This document shows, piece by piece, positions 11,859 through 22,476 of a stretch of DNA of 64,000 nucleotides. Position 1 is the stretch's first letter. Every line of letters starts with the position of its first letter. Made by a program: the position numbers and the translations under genes. A model generated the notes under the pieces. It ran no database searches and had not been told where the DNA came from. It saw only the letters and a list, made by a program, of their open reading frames with translations. Source of the DNA: Thiorhodococcus drewsii AZ1 (GTDB taxonomy: Bacteria; Pseudomonadota; Gammaproteobacteria; Chromatiales; Chromatiaceae); the NCBI RefSeq assembly GCF_000224065.1, contig NZ_AFWT01000015.1, forward strand, positions 62,001 through 126,000. Reading direction: 5' to 3'.

Positions 11859-13177
11859 GTCTCCTCCTCGCCTCGATATTCGGCCGAGCGGGCATGAGCG
11901 GTCAACCCTTCGCCACGCGCCAAAACGGATGCGGTGCGCGAAAGCGTGGCTGAGCCGGCGCGCGAGGCCATGATGAGACTCGAACGCTTCTGGAAGTCAT
12001 AGACGCCCAGAGGCGAGGAGAAACGCGCGGTGCGGGAGGTCGGCAGCACGTGGTTGGGGCCGGCGCAATAGTCGCCCAGCGCCTCGGCCGTGTAGCGGCC
12101 CATGAAGATGGCGCCGGCGTGACGGATACGCCCGACGATCGCCTCGGGATCCTCGATCGACAACTCCAGGTGCTCCGGGGCGATCTCGTTGGCGACCCCA
12201 ATGGCATCGTCCAGATCGCGGGCCAGGATGAGCGCGCCACGCGCACGCAGCGCGGAGGCGATGATCTCCTGGCGCTCCATGGTCGGCAGCAGTTTGTCGA
12301 TGCTGGCGGCAACGCGGTCGAGGAAGGCGGCGTCCCAGCTCACCAGGATGGACTGGGCGTCCTCGTCGTGCTCGGCCTGGGAGAAGAGATCCATGGCGAT
12401 CCAATCCGAATCGGTCCCGCCGTCGCAGACGACCAGGATCTCGGAGGGACCGGCGACCATGTCGATACCGACCTGACCGAAGACGGCGCGCTTGGCGGTG
12501 GCGACATAGATGTTTCCAGGCCCGACGATCTTGTCCACGCCCGGAATCGTCTCGGTGCCGTAGGCAAGCGCTGCGACGGCCTGCGCACCACCGACCGCGA
12601 AGGCGCGATCGACGCCAGCGACGTGCGCCGCAGCAAGGACCAACTCGTTGAGCTCACCGTCGGGAGTGGGCACCACCATGATGAGTTCGGAGACGCCGGC
12701 AACCTTGGCCGGAACGGCGTTCATCAGCACCGACGAGGGATAGGCTGCCTTGCCGCCCGGCACATAGAGCCCGGCGCGATCGAGCGGCGTGATCTGCTGA
12801 CCCAGCAGGGTGCCGTCGTCCTCGCGATAGCTCCAACCGGCCATCTTCTGATGCTCGGCATAGGCACGAATGCGCTCGGCGGCCAGCTCCAGCGCCTGGC
12901 GCTGTTCGGCCGGAATGGAGGCCCAAGCCCGAGCCAGACGCGAGCGCGGCAATTCCAGATCGGCCGCAGATGCCGGCGTCCAACGGTCGAATCGGGTGGT
13001 GTATTCCAGCAGCGCGGCATCGCCACGCGTACGAACTTCGCGGATGATCTCGGCGACGGTGCCTTGCACCCGATCGTCGGAGACCGAATCCCAGGCTAGC
13101 AAGGCCGCGAGTTTGGATTGGAAATCGGCGTCCTGGGTGGAGAGACGTTTGATATCGGTCACGGTTGTCTCACTCAT
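11855..13177 (-). CDS. hisD: Histidinol dehydrogenase
   Basis: A 440-residue zinc enzyme that oxidises L-histidinol to histidine in two NAD-dependent steps. Family features are present throughout: [59 protein letters not shown] and GPNHVLPT. The start ATG ([10 protein letters not shown]) lacks a Shine-Dalgarno sequence, because a heptad-repeat element begins 3 bp upstream of it. The gene still follows hisG in the same direction. Confidence 0.96.
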   Translation of the reverse strand: MSETTVTDIKRLSTQDADFQSKLAALLAWDSVSDDRVQGTVAEIIREVRTRGDAALLEYTTRFDRWTPASAADLELPRSRLARAWASIPAEQRQALELAAERIRAYAEHQKMAGWSYREDDGTLLGQQITPLDRAGLYVPGGKAAYPSSVLMNAVPAKVAGVSELIMVVPTPDGELNELVLAAAHVAGVDRAFAVGGAQAVAALAYGTETIPGVDKIVGPGNIYVATAKRAVFGQVGIDMVAGPSEILVVCDGGTDSDWIAMDLFSQAEHDEDAQSILVSWDAAFLDRVAASIDKLLPTMERQEIIASALRARGALILARDLDDAIGVANEIAPEHLELSIEDPEAIVGRIRHAGAIFMGRYTAEALGDYCAGPNHVLPTSRTARFSSPLGVYDFQKRSSLIMASRAGSATLSRTASVLARGEGLTAHARSAEYRGEEET

Positions 13178-13180
13178 GTT

Positions 13181-13351
13181 TGATTGGTAGCTGCCAGCTT
13201 CCTGCCACCAGCCACCAGCGGATGTATGTCTTTATGGACGACCCCTTTCCTCATCCAGCCAAGCATCGGTCAAGGGATCGAGATTGGAAAGCGGCTCCAA
13301 CCAAACTGGCAGCTGGAGGCTGGCCGCTGGAAGCTGGCCACTCCCCAATCA
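13181..13351. repeat. Heptad-repeat inverted element between hisG and hisD
   Basis: The element fills the hisG-hisD gap. Its ends are TGATTGG (13181-13187) and CCAATCA (13345-13351). Inward lie 7-bp repeats of the type GCTNCCA on the left (13190-13219) and GCTGGNN on the right (13306-13340), which can pair. The right end supplies the hisG stop codon and the left end replaces the hisD ribosome site. Confidence 0.65.
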
Positions 13352-13993
13352 CTCGCCGTCGACGGACTCGCGCAGCGACGCCAGCAGGGCGCTCACCGCC
13401 TCGTGCTTCATCTTCCATGAGGCCTTGTTCACCACCAGTCGCGAGCTGATGTCGGAGATGTGCTCAAGCGGCACCAGGCCGTTGGCCTTGAGCGTGTTGC
13501 CGCTCTCGACCAGATCGACGATCAGGTCGGCCAATCCGACCAGAGGCGCCAGCTCCATGGAGCCGTAGAGCTTGATGATCTCGACCTGCTGTCCTTTCGC
13601 GGCGAAATAGCGCTCGGCGCTATGCACGTATTTGGTGGCGATGCGCAGTCGACGGGAGGTCGGCGTCTGGGTATCCGGCAATCCCGCCACCATCAGACGG
13701 CAGCGCGCGATCTTGAGATCCAGCGGCTCGTAAAGCCCCTCGCCGCCGTGCTCCAGCAGGACATCCTTACCCGCCACACCGAGGTCGGCCGCGCCATATT
13801 GGACATAGGTCGGCACATCGCTGGCGCGGATAATGACGAACTTCACCTTGGGATTGCTTGTTTCCAGAATCAGCTTGCGGCTGGTTTCCGGATCGTCCAG
13901 CGGCTCGATCCCGGCATTCGCCAGCAGCGGCAGAGTCTGCTCAAAGATCCGCCCCTTCGACAAGGCAATGGTGAGAGAGGCATTCAAATTCAT
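13349..13993 (-). CDS. hisG: ATP phosphoribosyltransferase, short form
   Basis: A 214-residue catalytic subunit that joins ATP and PRPP in the first step of histidine synthesis. Motifs include [24 protein letters not shown] and the PRPP loop [18 protein letters not shown]. The length fits the short HisG class, which lacks the C-terminal regulatory domain and normally needs a HisZ partner; no hisZ is in the window. I chose ATG 13993 (MNLNASLT), since the upstream extension overlaps murA and has no family similarity. It starts 8 bp after murA ends. Confidence 0.95.
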   Translation of the reverse strand: MNLNASLTIALSKGRIFEQTLPLLANAGIEPLDDPETSRKLILETSNPKVKFVIIRASDVPTYVQYGAADLGVAGKDVLLEHGGEGLYEPLDLKIARCRLMVAGLPDTQTPTSRRLRIATKYVHSAERYFAAKGQQVEIIKLYGSMELAPLVGLADLIVDLVESGNTLKANGLVPLEHISDISSRLVVNKASWKMKHEAVSALLASLRESVDGE

Positions 13994-14000
13994 GGTGCGA

Positions 14001-15344
<1,344 letters not shown>

Positions 15345-15662
15345 TCAGGCGGCAACCGGCAGCAGATCCTGCAGATTCGAGAAGGCCGCGATCCGCAGCA
15401 GCGAATCGGGGACGTTGGCGTAGGATAGATGAATGCCACGGGCACGCGCCATGTCCGACCACTCCAGCAGCAGGGCGAGCCCGGCGCTGTTGGCCGACTC
15501 GACCTCGGCGAGATCCAGGATCAGCGCGCCGCCTGGAGCCGGACCGGAATCCTTGAACAGCCGTTCGCCCGCTGTGGCCAGACGGGGCACGGTTGTGAAA
15601 TCCATGGTCCCCGCCAGACGCCACCGGCCGGATTCGACCGGCGTCAAACGTGTCTCGGTCAC
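15345..15662 (-). CDS. mlaB: MlaB, STAS-domain subunit of the phospholipid ABC transporter
   Basis: A 105-residue cytoplasmic STAS protein; LDLAEVESANSAGLALLLEW is the conserved strand-helix with the phosphorylatable serine position. MlaB binds the ATPase MlaF and supports its activity in the MlaFEDB complex, which moves phospholipids between the two membranes. The start overlaps the mlaC stop by 4 bp. It is the last mla gene, before murA. Confidence 0.9.
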   Translation of the reverse strand: MTETRLTPVESGRWRLAGTMDFTTVPRLATAGERLFKDSGPAPGGALILDLAEVESANSAGLALLLEWSDMARARGIHLSYANVPDSLLRIAAFSNLQDLLPVAA

Positions 15663-16279
15663 TCCTGCCCTTTCCTGTTCATCTCGTCCAGCTTGGCGAT
15701 CAAACCATCGATGCCGTTCTGGCGGATTTCGTTGGCGAAGCTGCTGCGGTAGTTGCCGACCAGACTGGCATTGTTGATAACGACGTCGTACACCTTCCAG
15801 CCGCTGCCGTTGTCGAACATGCGGTAGTCGACCGGAATCGGCGCCGCGCCCGCCTCGCGCACCTCGGTCGGCACCGTAACCCTATTCGGGCGACTCCCCG
15901 GCTTGGCGGGAAGATAGCGGATCTCCTGGCCGGAATAACTGAGCAGCGAGCGCGCATAGGTGCGAACCAGTACCTGCTTGAATCCATCGACCAGTTGGCG
16001 CTGCTGAGCAGGCGTCGCCTGACGCCAGTATTGGCCCACAGCCCCCTGGGTGATGCGCTCGAAATCGAAGTGCGGCGCCGCGATGCTCTCGATCATTCCG
16101 TAGATCAGGGACGGATTGCGCTCCGCCTCGCCCCGCCGGGCCTCCAGGGTTGTCAGCATACGGTCGGCGGTTCGCTTCACCAGCGCGGAGGCGTCCTCCT
16201 GGGACGCGAAGAGGCTGCCACTCCACACCAGCGGCATGAGGACCAGCAACAATAGGAAAACATGACGTTTTTGAAGCAT
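15659..16279 (-). CDS. mlaC: MlaC, periplasmic phospholipid-binding protein
   Basis: A 206-residue protein with an N-terminal signal peptide (HVFLLLLVLMPLVWSGSLFA) and the MlaC/Ttg2 domain, including APHFDFERITQGAVGQYW and DVVINNASLVGNYRSSF. It shuttles phospholipids between the outer-membrane MlaA complex and the inner-membrane MlaFEDB complex. It overlaps mlaD by 1 bp (TAATG) and mlaB by 4 bp, so the operon is tightly coupled. Confidence 0.94.
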   Translation of the reverse strand: MLQKRHVFLLLLVLMPLVWSGSLFASQEDASALVKRTADRMLTTLEARRGEAERNPSLIYGMIESIAAPHFDFERITQGAVGQYWRQATPAQQRQLVDGFKQVLVRTYARSLLSYSGQEIRYLPAKPGSRPNRVTVPTEVREAGAAPIPVDYRMFDNGSGWKVYDVVINNASLVGNYRSSFANEIRQNGIDGLIAKLDEMNRKGQE

Positions 16280-16746
16280 TAGCCGCTTTCACCTGCTTTC
16301 TTGAAGAGAAACTGCCCGATCATCTGTTCGAGGAGCAGTGCCGATTGCGTGTTGGCGATTTCATCGCCGTCGCGCAGGAAATCCGGACTTCCGCCAGGCT
16401 CCAGCCCGATGTACTGCTCGCCCAGCAATCCGGCGGTAAAGATATTGGCGAAGGTATCTTCGGGAATCGAGTCAATACCCGCATCGATACGCATGGTCAC
16501 CAGCGCCTCGTAGCGCGTCTTATCGAACCCGATCGACTCGACCCGACCGATACGCACACCCGCCATGGTCACGGGAGAACGAACCTTGAGACTGCCGATG
16601 TTCGAGAAACGTGCCGTCAGATGGTAGCCGTCGCCGCTGGATGCCTGGCTGAGATTGCTGACCTGCATCGCCAAAAAGAAGAGCGCGACGACGCCCAGTA
16701 CCACGAAGGCCCCGACCGTAACCTCGATCGTGTGCCGCTTGCCCAT
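16279..16746 (-). CDS. mlaD: MlaD, MCE-domain subunit
   Basis: A 155-residue protein anchored by one N-terminal helix (VTVGAFVVLGVVALFFLAMQ), followed by an MCE domain (YHLTARFSNIGSLKVRSPVT, GVRIGRVESI, GLLGEQYIGLEPG). MlaD forms the periplasmic hexameric ring that channels lipid. I chose ATG 16746 (MGKRHTIEV), 9 nt after GGAGG; an ATG at 16752 is only 3 nt from it. The longer frame upstream lies inside mlaE. Confidence 0.93.
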   Translation of the reverse strand: MGKRHTIEVTVGAFVVLGVVALFFLAMQVSNLSQASSGDGYHLTARFSNIGSLKVRSPVTMAGVRIGRVESIGFDKTRYEALVTMRIDAGIDSIPEDTFANIFTAGLLGEQYIGLEPGGSPDFLRDGDEIANTQSALLLEQMIGQFLFKKAGESG

Positions 16747-16751
16747 TGTCA

Positions 16752-17534
16752 TCAGCCTCCAAACATCAACGCCGTCAGGACGAAATCGAGCCCCAGCACC
16801 AGGAGCGCGGAATGCACCACAGAACGCGTGGTCGAGCGACTCACGCCCTCCGAGGTAGGAACGGTATCGTACCCCTGGAAGAGCGCGACCCAAGTAATGG
16901 CGACACCGAACACGAGACTCTTGATGACGCCATTGACGATGTCCTCCTGAAAGTCGACCTTGGCCTGCATTTGATTCCAGTAGGCACCGTCATCGACACC
17001 AAGCAGCCCCACACCGACGAAATAGCCGCCAAGCACGCCGACCGCACTGAAGATCGCCGCCAGCAACGGCATGGCGACCACGCCCCCGTAGAAACGCGGC
17101 GCCAGGATGCGCCGGATCGGATCGACCGCCATCATTTCGAGACCCGCAAGCTGTTCGGTCGCCTTCATCAGACCGATCTCGGCGGTCAGCGCCGACCCGG
17201 CGCGACCGGCCACCAGCAGGGCCGCAACCACGGGGCCGAGCTCACGCACCAGCGAGGCGGCGACCATAATACCAAGGCTCTCGGCCGCACCGAACTGCGC
17301 CAGCACATAATAGCCCTGCAGCCCCAGCACCATACCGACGAAAAGCCCGGAGACACCGACGATGAGCAACGAGAGGACACCGACATTGTAGATCTGCTCG
17401 AACAGCAGGCGCGGATGGCGCAGGACCTCGCCGCTGCCGGCCAGGATCGCGAACAGCAGCAGATGCGCCCGCCCCAACCGTTCTAGCGCGCCCAATACAC
17501 CACGACCGAGCACGGCGAAGGCCTCGAATCTCAT
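16752..17534 (-). CDS. mlaE: MlaE, ABC transporter permease
   Basis: A 260-residue MlaE/Ttg2B-type permease with about five to six helices and the family stretch [20 protein letters not shown], followed by [20 protein letters not shown]. It forms the membrane core of the MlaFEDB phospholipid transporter. Its start overlaps the mlaF stop by 4 bp. Confidence 0.95.
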   Translation of the reverse strand: MRFEAFAVLGRGVLGALERLGRAHLLLFAILAGSGEVLRHPRLLFEQIYNVGVLSLLIVGVSGLFVGMVLGLQGYYVLAQFGAAESLGIMVAASLVRELGPVVAALLVAGRAGSALTAEIGLMKATEQLAGLEMMAVDPIRRILAPRFYGGVVAMPLLAAIFSAVGVLGGYFVGVGLLGVDDGAYWNQMQAKVDFQEDIVNGVIKSLVFGVAITWVALFQGYDTVPTSEGVSRSTTRSVVHSALLVLGLDFVLTALMFGG

Positions 17535-18370
17535 CGTTTTCTCCCCTGGGCACTCAGATCCTCGGCCAGCGGCGGTGCCGGGTAATGGAAGTGGACCGGC
17601 CCGTCGGGCAGACCATCCATGAACTGACGCACCGATTCGGATGCATCGAGGGCAATCTCTTGCGGCGTCCCCTGGGCGATGACACGCCCTTGAGAAATAA
17701 GATAGAGAAAATCGGCGATACGGGTCGTCTCGCGCACGTCGTGCGACACCAGGATACTGGTCATGCGAGAGGCGTCGTTGAGCTGGCGAATCAGCGTCAC
17801 CAGCATGCCCATCGAAATTGGATCCTGACCGGTAAAGGGTTCGTCGTAGAGGATCATCATGGGATCGAGCACAATCGCGCGCGCCAAGGCGACGCGGCGC
17901 GCCATGCCGCCGGACAGCTCACTCGGCATCAGATCCCGCGCGCCGCGCAGGCCGACCGCCTCAAGCTTCAGCAAGACCAGCTTGCGCAGCATCGAGGGGC
18001 TCAGATCGGTGTGCTCGCGCAGCGGATAGGCGACGTTCTCGAAGACGCTGAGATCCGTGAGCAGCGCGCCGCTCTGAAACAGCATCCCCATGCGCCGGCG
18101 CAGCCGGTAGAGTCCTGCCTTGTCCAGCCGCAGCACGTCCTCGCCATCGACCTCAATGGTGCCCGCGTCGGGATGCAGCTGTCCGGTGATCAGCTTGAGC
18201 AGCGTGGTCTTGCCCGTACCGCTCGGCCCCATGACGGCGGTCACGGAACCTCGGCGGATATCGAGATCCAGGTCCTCGAAGATGACGCGGGATCCGCGAC
18301 TGAAATGGAGCCCGCGAATCTTCACCAAGAGATCTTGATCGGCCAGATCGCGATCGGTCTCACCGGACAT
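17531..18370 (-). CDS. mlaF: MlaF, ABC transporter ATPase
   Basis: A 279-residue ATPase with Walker [10 protein letters not shown], signature [16 protein letters not shown], and Walker [17 protein letters not shown]. It powers MlaFEDB. This is the first gene of the mla-murA-his transcript. I chose ATG 18370 (MSGETD) because the G-rich ribosome site is 6 nt upstream; ATG 18376 touches it. The gene is divergent from kdsD across 336 bp. Confidence 0.95.
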   Translation of the reverse strand: MSGETDRDLADQDLLVKIRGLHFSRGSRVIFEDLDLDIRRGSVTAVMGPSGTGKTTLLKLITGQLHPDAGTIEVDGEDVLRLDKAGLYRLRRRMGMLFQSGALLTDLSVFENVAYPLREHTDLSPSMLRKLVLLKLEAVGLRGARDLMPSELSGGMARRVALARAIVLDPMMILYDEPFTGQDPISMGMLVTLIRQLNDASRMTSILVSHDVRETTRIADFLYLISQGRVIAQGTPQEIALDASESVRQFMDGLPDGPVHFHYPAPPLAEDLSAQGRKR

Positions 18371-18706
18371 GAGCATCCCCCGCCGTCATCGAAATCGGCA
18401 TCGATTCATGGATGAGCGCATACAATGCCCATGCGCGACCTGCCGCGCCCCGAGCCCTCGCTACCGCCCCTCGCCTATGCATGATGATGGATTCGCGCAA
18501 GACGCGTCATTGACGAAAAATAGGTGATTCTCGCGACCGAACCCATGGGCGTCAAGGCGAACCGTACGGCCCGAATCCCCGGAGACGGCGCATCATCGAC
18601 GCAAATGCCGGGGCGCAGGGGACATCCGAGCCGCCCATAGTGTATTTTTGTGCATCATCCGAACCCCATGACGACGAACACGCGCTAACCCAGGACCCCG
18701 GCAAGC
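18371..18706. other. Divergent intergenic region between mlaF and kdsD
   Basis: 336 bp that must hold promoters for both the mla and kds-lpt directions. I saw no strong -35/-10 pair, operator or repeat. No open frame with coding character is present. Confidence 0.5.
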
Positions 18707-19726
18707 ATGACAGAACGCAGACAACTCGGCGCGCGCGAGGCCGTGCTGGCCGACGGCCAGGCCGAAAAGATCCTCGAACTCGGTCGCGCCGTGATCGAAA
18801 TCGAGGCCACCTCGGTCGCTGCTCTGGGCGCGCGCATCGATGCGACCTTTCTCCGCGCCTGCCGCTACATGCTGGCGTGCGAGGGACGCATCGTGGTGCT
18901 CGGCATGGGCAAGTCGGGGCACATTGGCGGCAAGATCGCCGCGACCCTGGCCAGCACCGGCAGCCCGGCCTTCTTCGTCCATCCCGGCGAGGCGAGCCAC
19001 GGCGATCTGGGCATGATCACGCCGCGCGACGTGGTGCTCGCCATCTCCAACTCGGGCGAGACGAACGAGCTTCTGGTCATCCTGCCGATCATCAAGCGGC
19101 TCGCCGTCCCCATGATCTCCATGACCGGCCGACGCGACTCGACACTGGCGCGCGAGGCCGATGTCAGCCTCGACATCAGCGTCGCCAGCGAGGCCTGTCC
19201 GCTCGGCCTGGCCCCCACATCGAGCACCACGGCCGCACTGGCCATGGGCGACGCACTGGCGATCGCCCTGCTCGAAAGCCGTGGCTTCACGGCCGAGGAC
19301 TTCGCGCGCTCGCATCCGGCCGGAACGCTCGGACGACGACTGCTGCTGCACGTCCGCGACGTCATGCACCACGGCGAGCGACTGCCGACGGTCACGCTGG
19401 GCACCAGCGTCATGGACACGCTAGAGGTAATGTCGCGCGGCGGCCTGGGGATGAGCGCGGTCCTGGCTGACGACGGCACACTCGCCGGAATCTTCACCGA
19501 CGGCGATCTACGCCGCACACTCGATCGCGGAATCGACGTCCACCAGACGCGTATCGATTCGGTCATGACGCCCGACTGCGTCACACTCTCGCAAGACGCG
19601 CTCGCCGTGGAGGCCGTACGACTGATGGAATCCCTGTCCATCAATGGCCTGCTGGTACTCGACGCCCAGCGCAGACCGATCGGGGCGCTCAACATGCACG
19701 ACCTGCTCCGAGCGGGCGTGGTGTGA
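18707..19726 (+). CDS. kdsD: D-arabinose 5-phosphate isomerase (KpsF/GutQ family)
   Basis: A 339-residue enzyme making arabinose 5-phosphate from ribulose 5-phosphate for KDO of lipopolysaccharide. A SIS domain (GMGKSGHIGGKIAATLASTG, HPGEASHGDLGM) is followed by two CBS domains (about residues 215-335, with GIFTDGDLRR and LLVLDAQRRPIGALNMHDLL). It heads the plus-strand cluster with kdsC and lptCAB. Confidence 0.95.
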   Translation: MTERRQLGAREAVLADGQAEKILELGRAVIEIEATSVAALGARIDATFLRACRYMLACEGRIVVLGMGKSGHIGGKIAATLASTGSPAFFVHPGEASHGDLGMITPRDVVLAISNSGETNELLVILPIIKRLAVPMISMTGRRDSTLAREADVSLDISVASEACPLGLAPTSSTTAALAMGDALAIALLESRGFTAEDFARSHPAGTLGRRLLLHVRDVMHHGERLPTVTLGTSVMDTLEVMSRGGLGMSAVLADDGTLAGIFTDGDLRRTLDRGIDVHQTRIDSVMTPDCVTLSQDALAVEAVRLMESLSINGLLVLDAQRRPIGALNMHDLLRAGVV

Positions 19727-19793
19727 CGCCGACAGACGGCGTGCCGGGCACCCAGCCCCCCATCCGATCCACAGCCAATGAGGTCAGCCAGCC

Positions 19794-20315
19794 ATGCAGG
19801 ACATTCGAGAACGCGCATCCCGGATCCGACTGGTCATTTTCGACGTCGACGGCGTGCTGACGGACGGGAGTCTCTATCTCGGCGACGACGGACTCGAGTA
19901 CAAGGCGTTCAATTCGCGCGACGGTCACGGTATGGTCATGCTCCAGCAGAGCGGCGTGCGGCTGGCCGTCATCACCGGACGCACCTCCAATGTGGTCCAG
20001 ATGCGCATGGCGAGTCTCGGGGTCTCCGACGTCTTCCAGGGCTATCGTGAAAAGCTGCCGGCCTACGAGGAGCTCAAACAGCGTCTTGAACTGCCAGACG
20101 AGACGATCGCCTATGTCGGCGACGATGTGGTGGACCTGCCCGTGATGCGCCGTGTCGGACTCGCGGTGGCCGTCGCGGACGCCCAACCGCAGGTCCGCGA
20201 CCTGGCACACTGGTGTACCACCGCACCCGGCGGGCGCGGTGCGGCGCGCGAGGTGTGCGAGATGATCATGGATGCTCAGGGCACGTTCGAGCAGATGATG
20301 TCGCGCTATCGATGA
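19794..20315 (+). CDS. kdsC: KDO 8-phosphate phosphatase
   Basis: A 173-residue HAD-superfamily phosphatase that releases phosphate from KDO 8-phosphate. The catalytic motif FDVDGVLTDG is near residue 16, ITGRTSNVV is motif II, and YVGDDVVDLPVM is the metal-binding motif. It lacks a cap domain, as expected for the small tetrameric KdsC type. The stop overlaps the lptC start by 4 bp. Confidence 0.96.
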   Translation: MQDIRERASRIRLVIFDVDGVLTDGSLYLGDDGLEYKAFNSRDGHGMVMLQQSGVRLAVITGRTSNVVQMRMASLGVSDVFQGYREKLPAYEELKQRLELPDETIAYVGDDVVDLPVMRRVGLAVAVADAQPQVRDLAHWCTTAPGGRGAAREVCEMIMDAQGTFEQMMSRYR

Positions 20316-20938
20316 GCGCCTATTTCGGCTATTTCGACCGCCCCTTCTGGAGCGGACGGCAACTGATGCTCGCGATCCTGTTCGCGATCATCGGGGCCAT
20401 CGCCTGGTGGCAGCTCAAGACACCGGACGAGGATGCCGGCGCGCACCGGACGCGCCCCCGACTGCCCGACTATGTCGTCGATCGATTCTCGGCGGTCGAG
20501 ACCAACGACAGCGGACGGCCGATCCGTCATCTGAAGGCGATCGAGCTGCGGCACTACGCGACGGAAAATGTCTCCGAACTGGACCAGCCGCGCCTGGAGC
20601 TGTACCAGATCAAAGGACCGTCCTGGCACGCTAAGGCCGACCGAGGCACCATCTACGCGGACGGCGATCAGATCCGCCTGGAGGGCAATGTCGAGCTGAA
20701 TCGAGCGGGCGACGACGAAAACCGCCCCGCGCATTTCGAGACCGAACGCCTGGATATCTGGCGCAAACAAGGATTGGCCGAGACCGATCTCGAAGTACGG
20801 GTCAACAGCGATGGCGACGTCCTGACCGCCAACGGAATGCGTCTCTGGTATAACGAACCGACCCGCACCACATTCCATGGGCGCGCGCGCATCCGGCTCG
20901 CGCCCGAGTCCGATCCCGAGCAGGATCCGTCCCCATGA
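20312..20938 (+). CDS. lptC: LptC, LPS export protein
   Basis: A 208-residue bitopic inner-membrane protein: one N-terminal helix (LMLAILFAIIGAIAWWQL) and a periplasmic beta-jellyroll (KGPSWHAKADRGTIYADGDQ, LEGNVELNRA). It receives LPS from LptBFG and passes it to LptA. The ATG at 20312 overlaps the kdsC stop, which makes the upstream extension of the frame unnecessary. It overlaps lptA by 4 bp. Confidence 0.93.
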   Translation: MSAYFGYFDRPFWSGRQLMLAILFAIIGAIAWWQLKTPDEDAGAHRTRPRLPDYVVDRFSAVETNDSGRPIRHLKAIELRHYATENVSELDQPRLELYQIKGPSWHAKADRGTIYADGDQIRLEGNVELNRAGDDENRPAHFETERLDIWRKQGLAETDLEVRVNSDGDVLTANGMRLWYNEPTRTTFHGRARIRLAPESDPEQDPSP

Positions 20939-21456
20939 TAACCTTCAAAGCCGACCGGACCCGCACACCCAGGCCCATCGCACGCCTACTCCTAGCCGCG
21001 CTCACCGTCTTGAGCGCCGGACAGTCCTGGGCGCTGAAGGATGACGCCAAACAGCCGATTCTGATCGAGGCCGACGACGTCGAGGTCCGCGAAAGCGACA
21101 GCACCAGCGTGTATGTCGGCAACGTCCAGGTCGACCAGGGCAGCATGCAACTCCTGGCCGATCATGTGACCGTCTACCATCGCGAGGACCGCCAACCCAA
21201 GTTCATCATCGCGCTGGGCAAGCCGGCACGCTACAAACAGCGGCTCGACGGCGACCAGGGCGAGGTGCACGCGTTCGCCAAGCGGATCGAATACAACGCC
21301 GACAAGGACGAACTCGTCCTGATCGGCGACGGCGTGCTGATCCAGGGAGAGGACCGACTGACCAGCGAGCGCATCATCTACGACCGCGCCCGCGCCCAAT
21401 TCCGCGCCGGAGGCTCGGGACGGGTCAAGATCACCATCACCCCCGAAGAGCAATAA
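20935..21456 (+). CDS. lptA: LptA, periplasmic LPS bridge protein
   Basis: A 173-residue protein with a signal peptide ending near AGQSWA and an OstA-like jellyroll (QPILIEADDVEVRE, VYVGNVQVDQGSMQLLADHV). It polymerises with LptC and LptD to carry LPS across the periplasm. ATGA overlap joins it to lptC. Confidence 0.95.
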   Translation: MITFKADRTRTPRPIARLLLAALTVLSAGQSWALKDDAKQPILIEADDVEVRESDSTSVYVGNVQVDQGSMQLLADHVTVYHREDRQPKFIIALGKPARYKQRLDGDQGEVHAFAKRIEYNADKDELVLIGDGVLIQGEDRLTSERIIYDRARAQFRAGGSGRVKITITPEEQ

Positions 21457-21480
21457 GGCACCCGCGATGAGGAGGCCCGT

Positions 21481-22206
21481 TTGATCGCACTGCGCGCCGA
21501 ACATCTGAAGAAACACTACCGTCGGCGGCAGGTGCTGCAAGACGTCTCGGTCGAGGTCGAACCAGGCGAGGTCGTCGGCCTGTTAGGACCCAACGGTGCC
21601 GGCAAGACGACCTGCTTTTACCTGATCGTCGGGCTCATCGCGGCCGACCAGGGCCGGATCCTGCTGAACGACCAGGACATCACCCGCATGCCGATGCATG
21701 CGCGCGCGCGCGCCGGACTCAGCTATCTGGCACAGGAGCCCTCGGTCTTCCGCAAGCTCTCGGCACGCGAGAACATCCTGGCCATCTTGGAGACCCGACG
21801 CGATCTCAAGCGCGCCGAGCGCGAGACGCGCTGCGAGCAACTGCTCGAAGAGCTAGGCATCGCGCATGTCGGCGATTCGCTCGCCCTGAGCCTCTCGGGC
21901 GGGGAGCGAAGACGGCTCGAAATCGCCCGCGCGCTTGCAGTGGATCCGGTTGTCATGCTGCTCGACGAACCCTTTGCGGGCGTCGATCCCATCGCTGTGG
22001 GCGATATCAAGGCCATCGTCTCCCATCTGCGGGACCGGCGCATCGGCGTCCTCATCACGGACCACAATGTCCGCGAGACACTCGATATTTGCGATCGAGG
22101 CTACATCATCAGTAACGGAAACGTAATCGCCTCGGGCCAGCCGCACGAGTTGCTCGCCAACCAGCAGGTTCGAGACGTCTATCTCGGCGCCGACTTCTCG
22201 ATGTAG
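21481..22206 (+). CDS. lptB: LptB, LPS export ABC ATPase
   Basis: A 241-residue ATPase with Walker [10 protein letters not shown], signature [17 protein letters not shown] and Walker [15 protein letters not shown]. It powers LPS extraction with LptF and LptG, which are not in this window. The start is TTG at 21481, with GAGGAGG just upstream; the only nearby ATG (21467) opens a frame that stops at once. Confidence 0.95.
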   Translation: MIALRAEHLKKHYRRRQVLQDVSVEVEPGEVVGLLGPNGAGKTTCFYLIVGLIAADQGRILLNDQDITRMPMHARARAGLSYLAQEPSVFRKLSARENILAILETRRDLKRAERETRCEQLLEELGIAHVGDSLALSLSGGERRRLEIARALAVDPVVMLLDEPFAGVDPIAVGDIKAIVSHLRDRRIGVLITDHNVRETLDICDRGYIISNGNVIASGQPHELLANQQVRDVYLGADFSM

Positions 22207-22245
22207 ACGGCGATCTCACGAAGCATCCATGACCCGATATATCGC

Positions 22246-22390
22246 AACCAGCCACCAGCCGTCAGCCGCCAGCGCCAGTCCATCATGGACGTGGCGGTGC
22301 TCGACCTCGCCCCCCACTTATCGGCCGAGCGAAGACAATAAAATTCTTTCAAAGCAACCGCTTAATCTAGTGACCGGCGACTGGCGGCTC
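22246..22390. repeat. Heptad-repeat inverted element between lptB and rpoN
   Basis: The left arm (22246-22280) holds ACCAGCC, ACCAGCC, GTCAGCC, GCCAGCG and CCAGTCC in 7-bp register. The right arm (about 22370-22390) reads GACCGGC, GACTGGC, GGCTC, roughly complementary. It has the same architecture as the elements at 13181 and 30997 but is more degraded. Confidence 0.5.
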
Positions 22391-22419
22391 TTTTCGCCGA
22401 AATGGGCTAGAATGGCGAT

Positions 22420-22435
22420 AGGCACTCTTATTGCT
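22420..22435 (+). promoter_or_regulatory. Candidate sigma-54 promoter upstream of rpoN
   Basis: GGCAC (22421-22425), 5 nt, then TTGC (22431-22434) matches the -24/-12 layout of sigma-54 promoters. The predicted start is about 22446, 31 bp before the rpoN ATG. It would make rpoN self-regulated. Confidence 0.5.
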
Positions 22436-22476
22436 TTAGACCTCAAGCGGTTCACCTCAAGGCGCATACGCGATCG

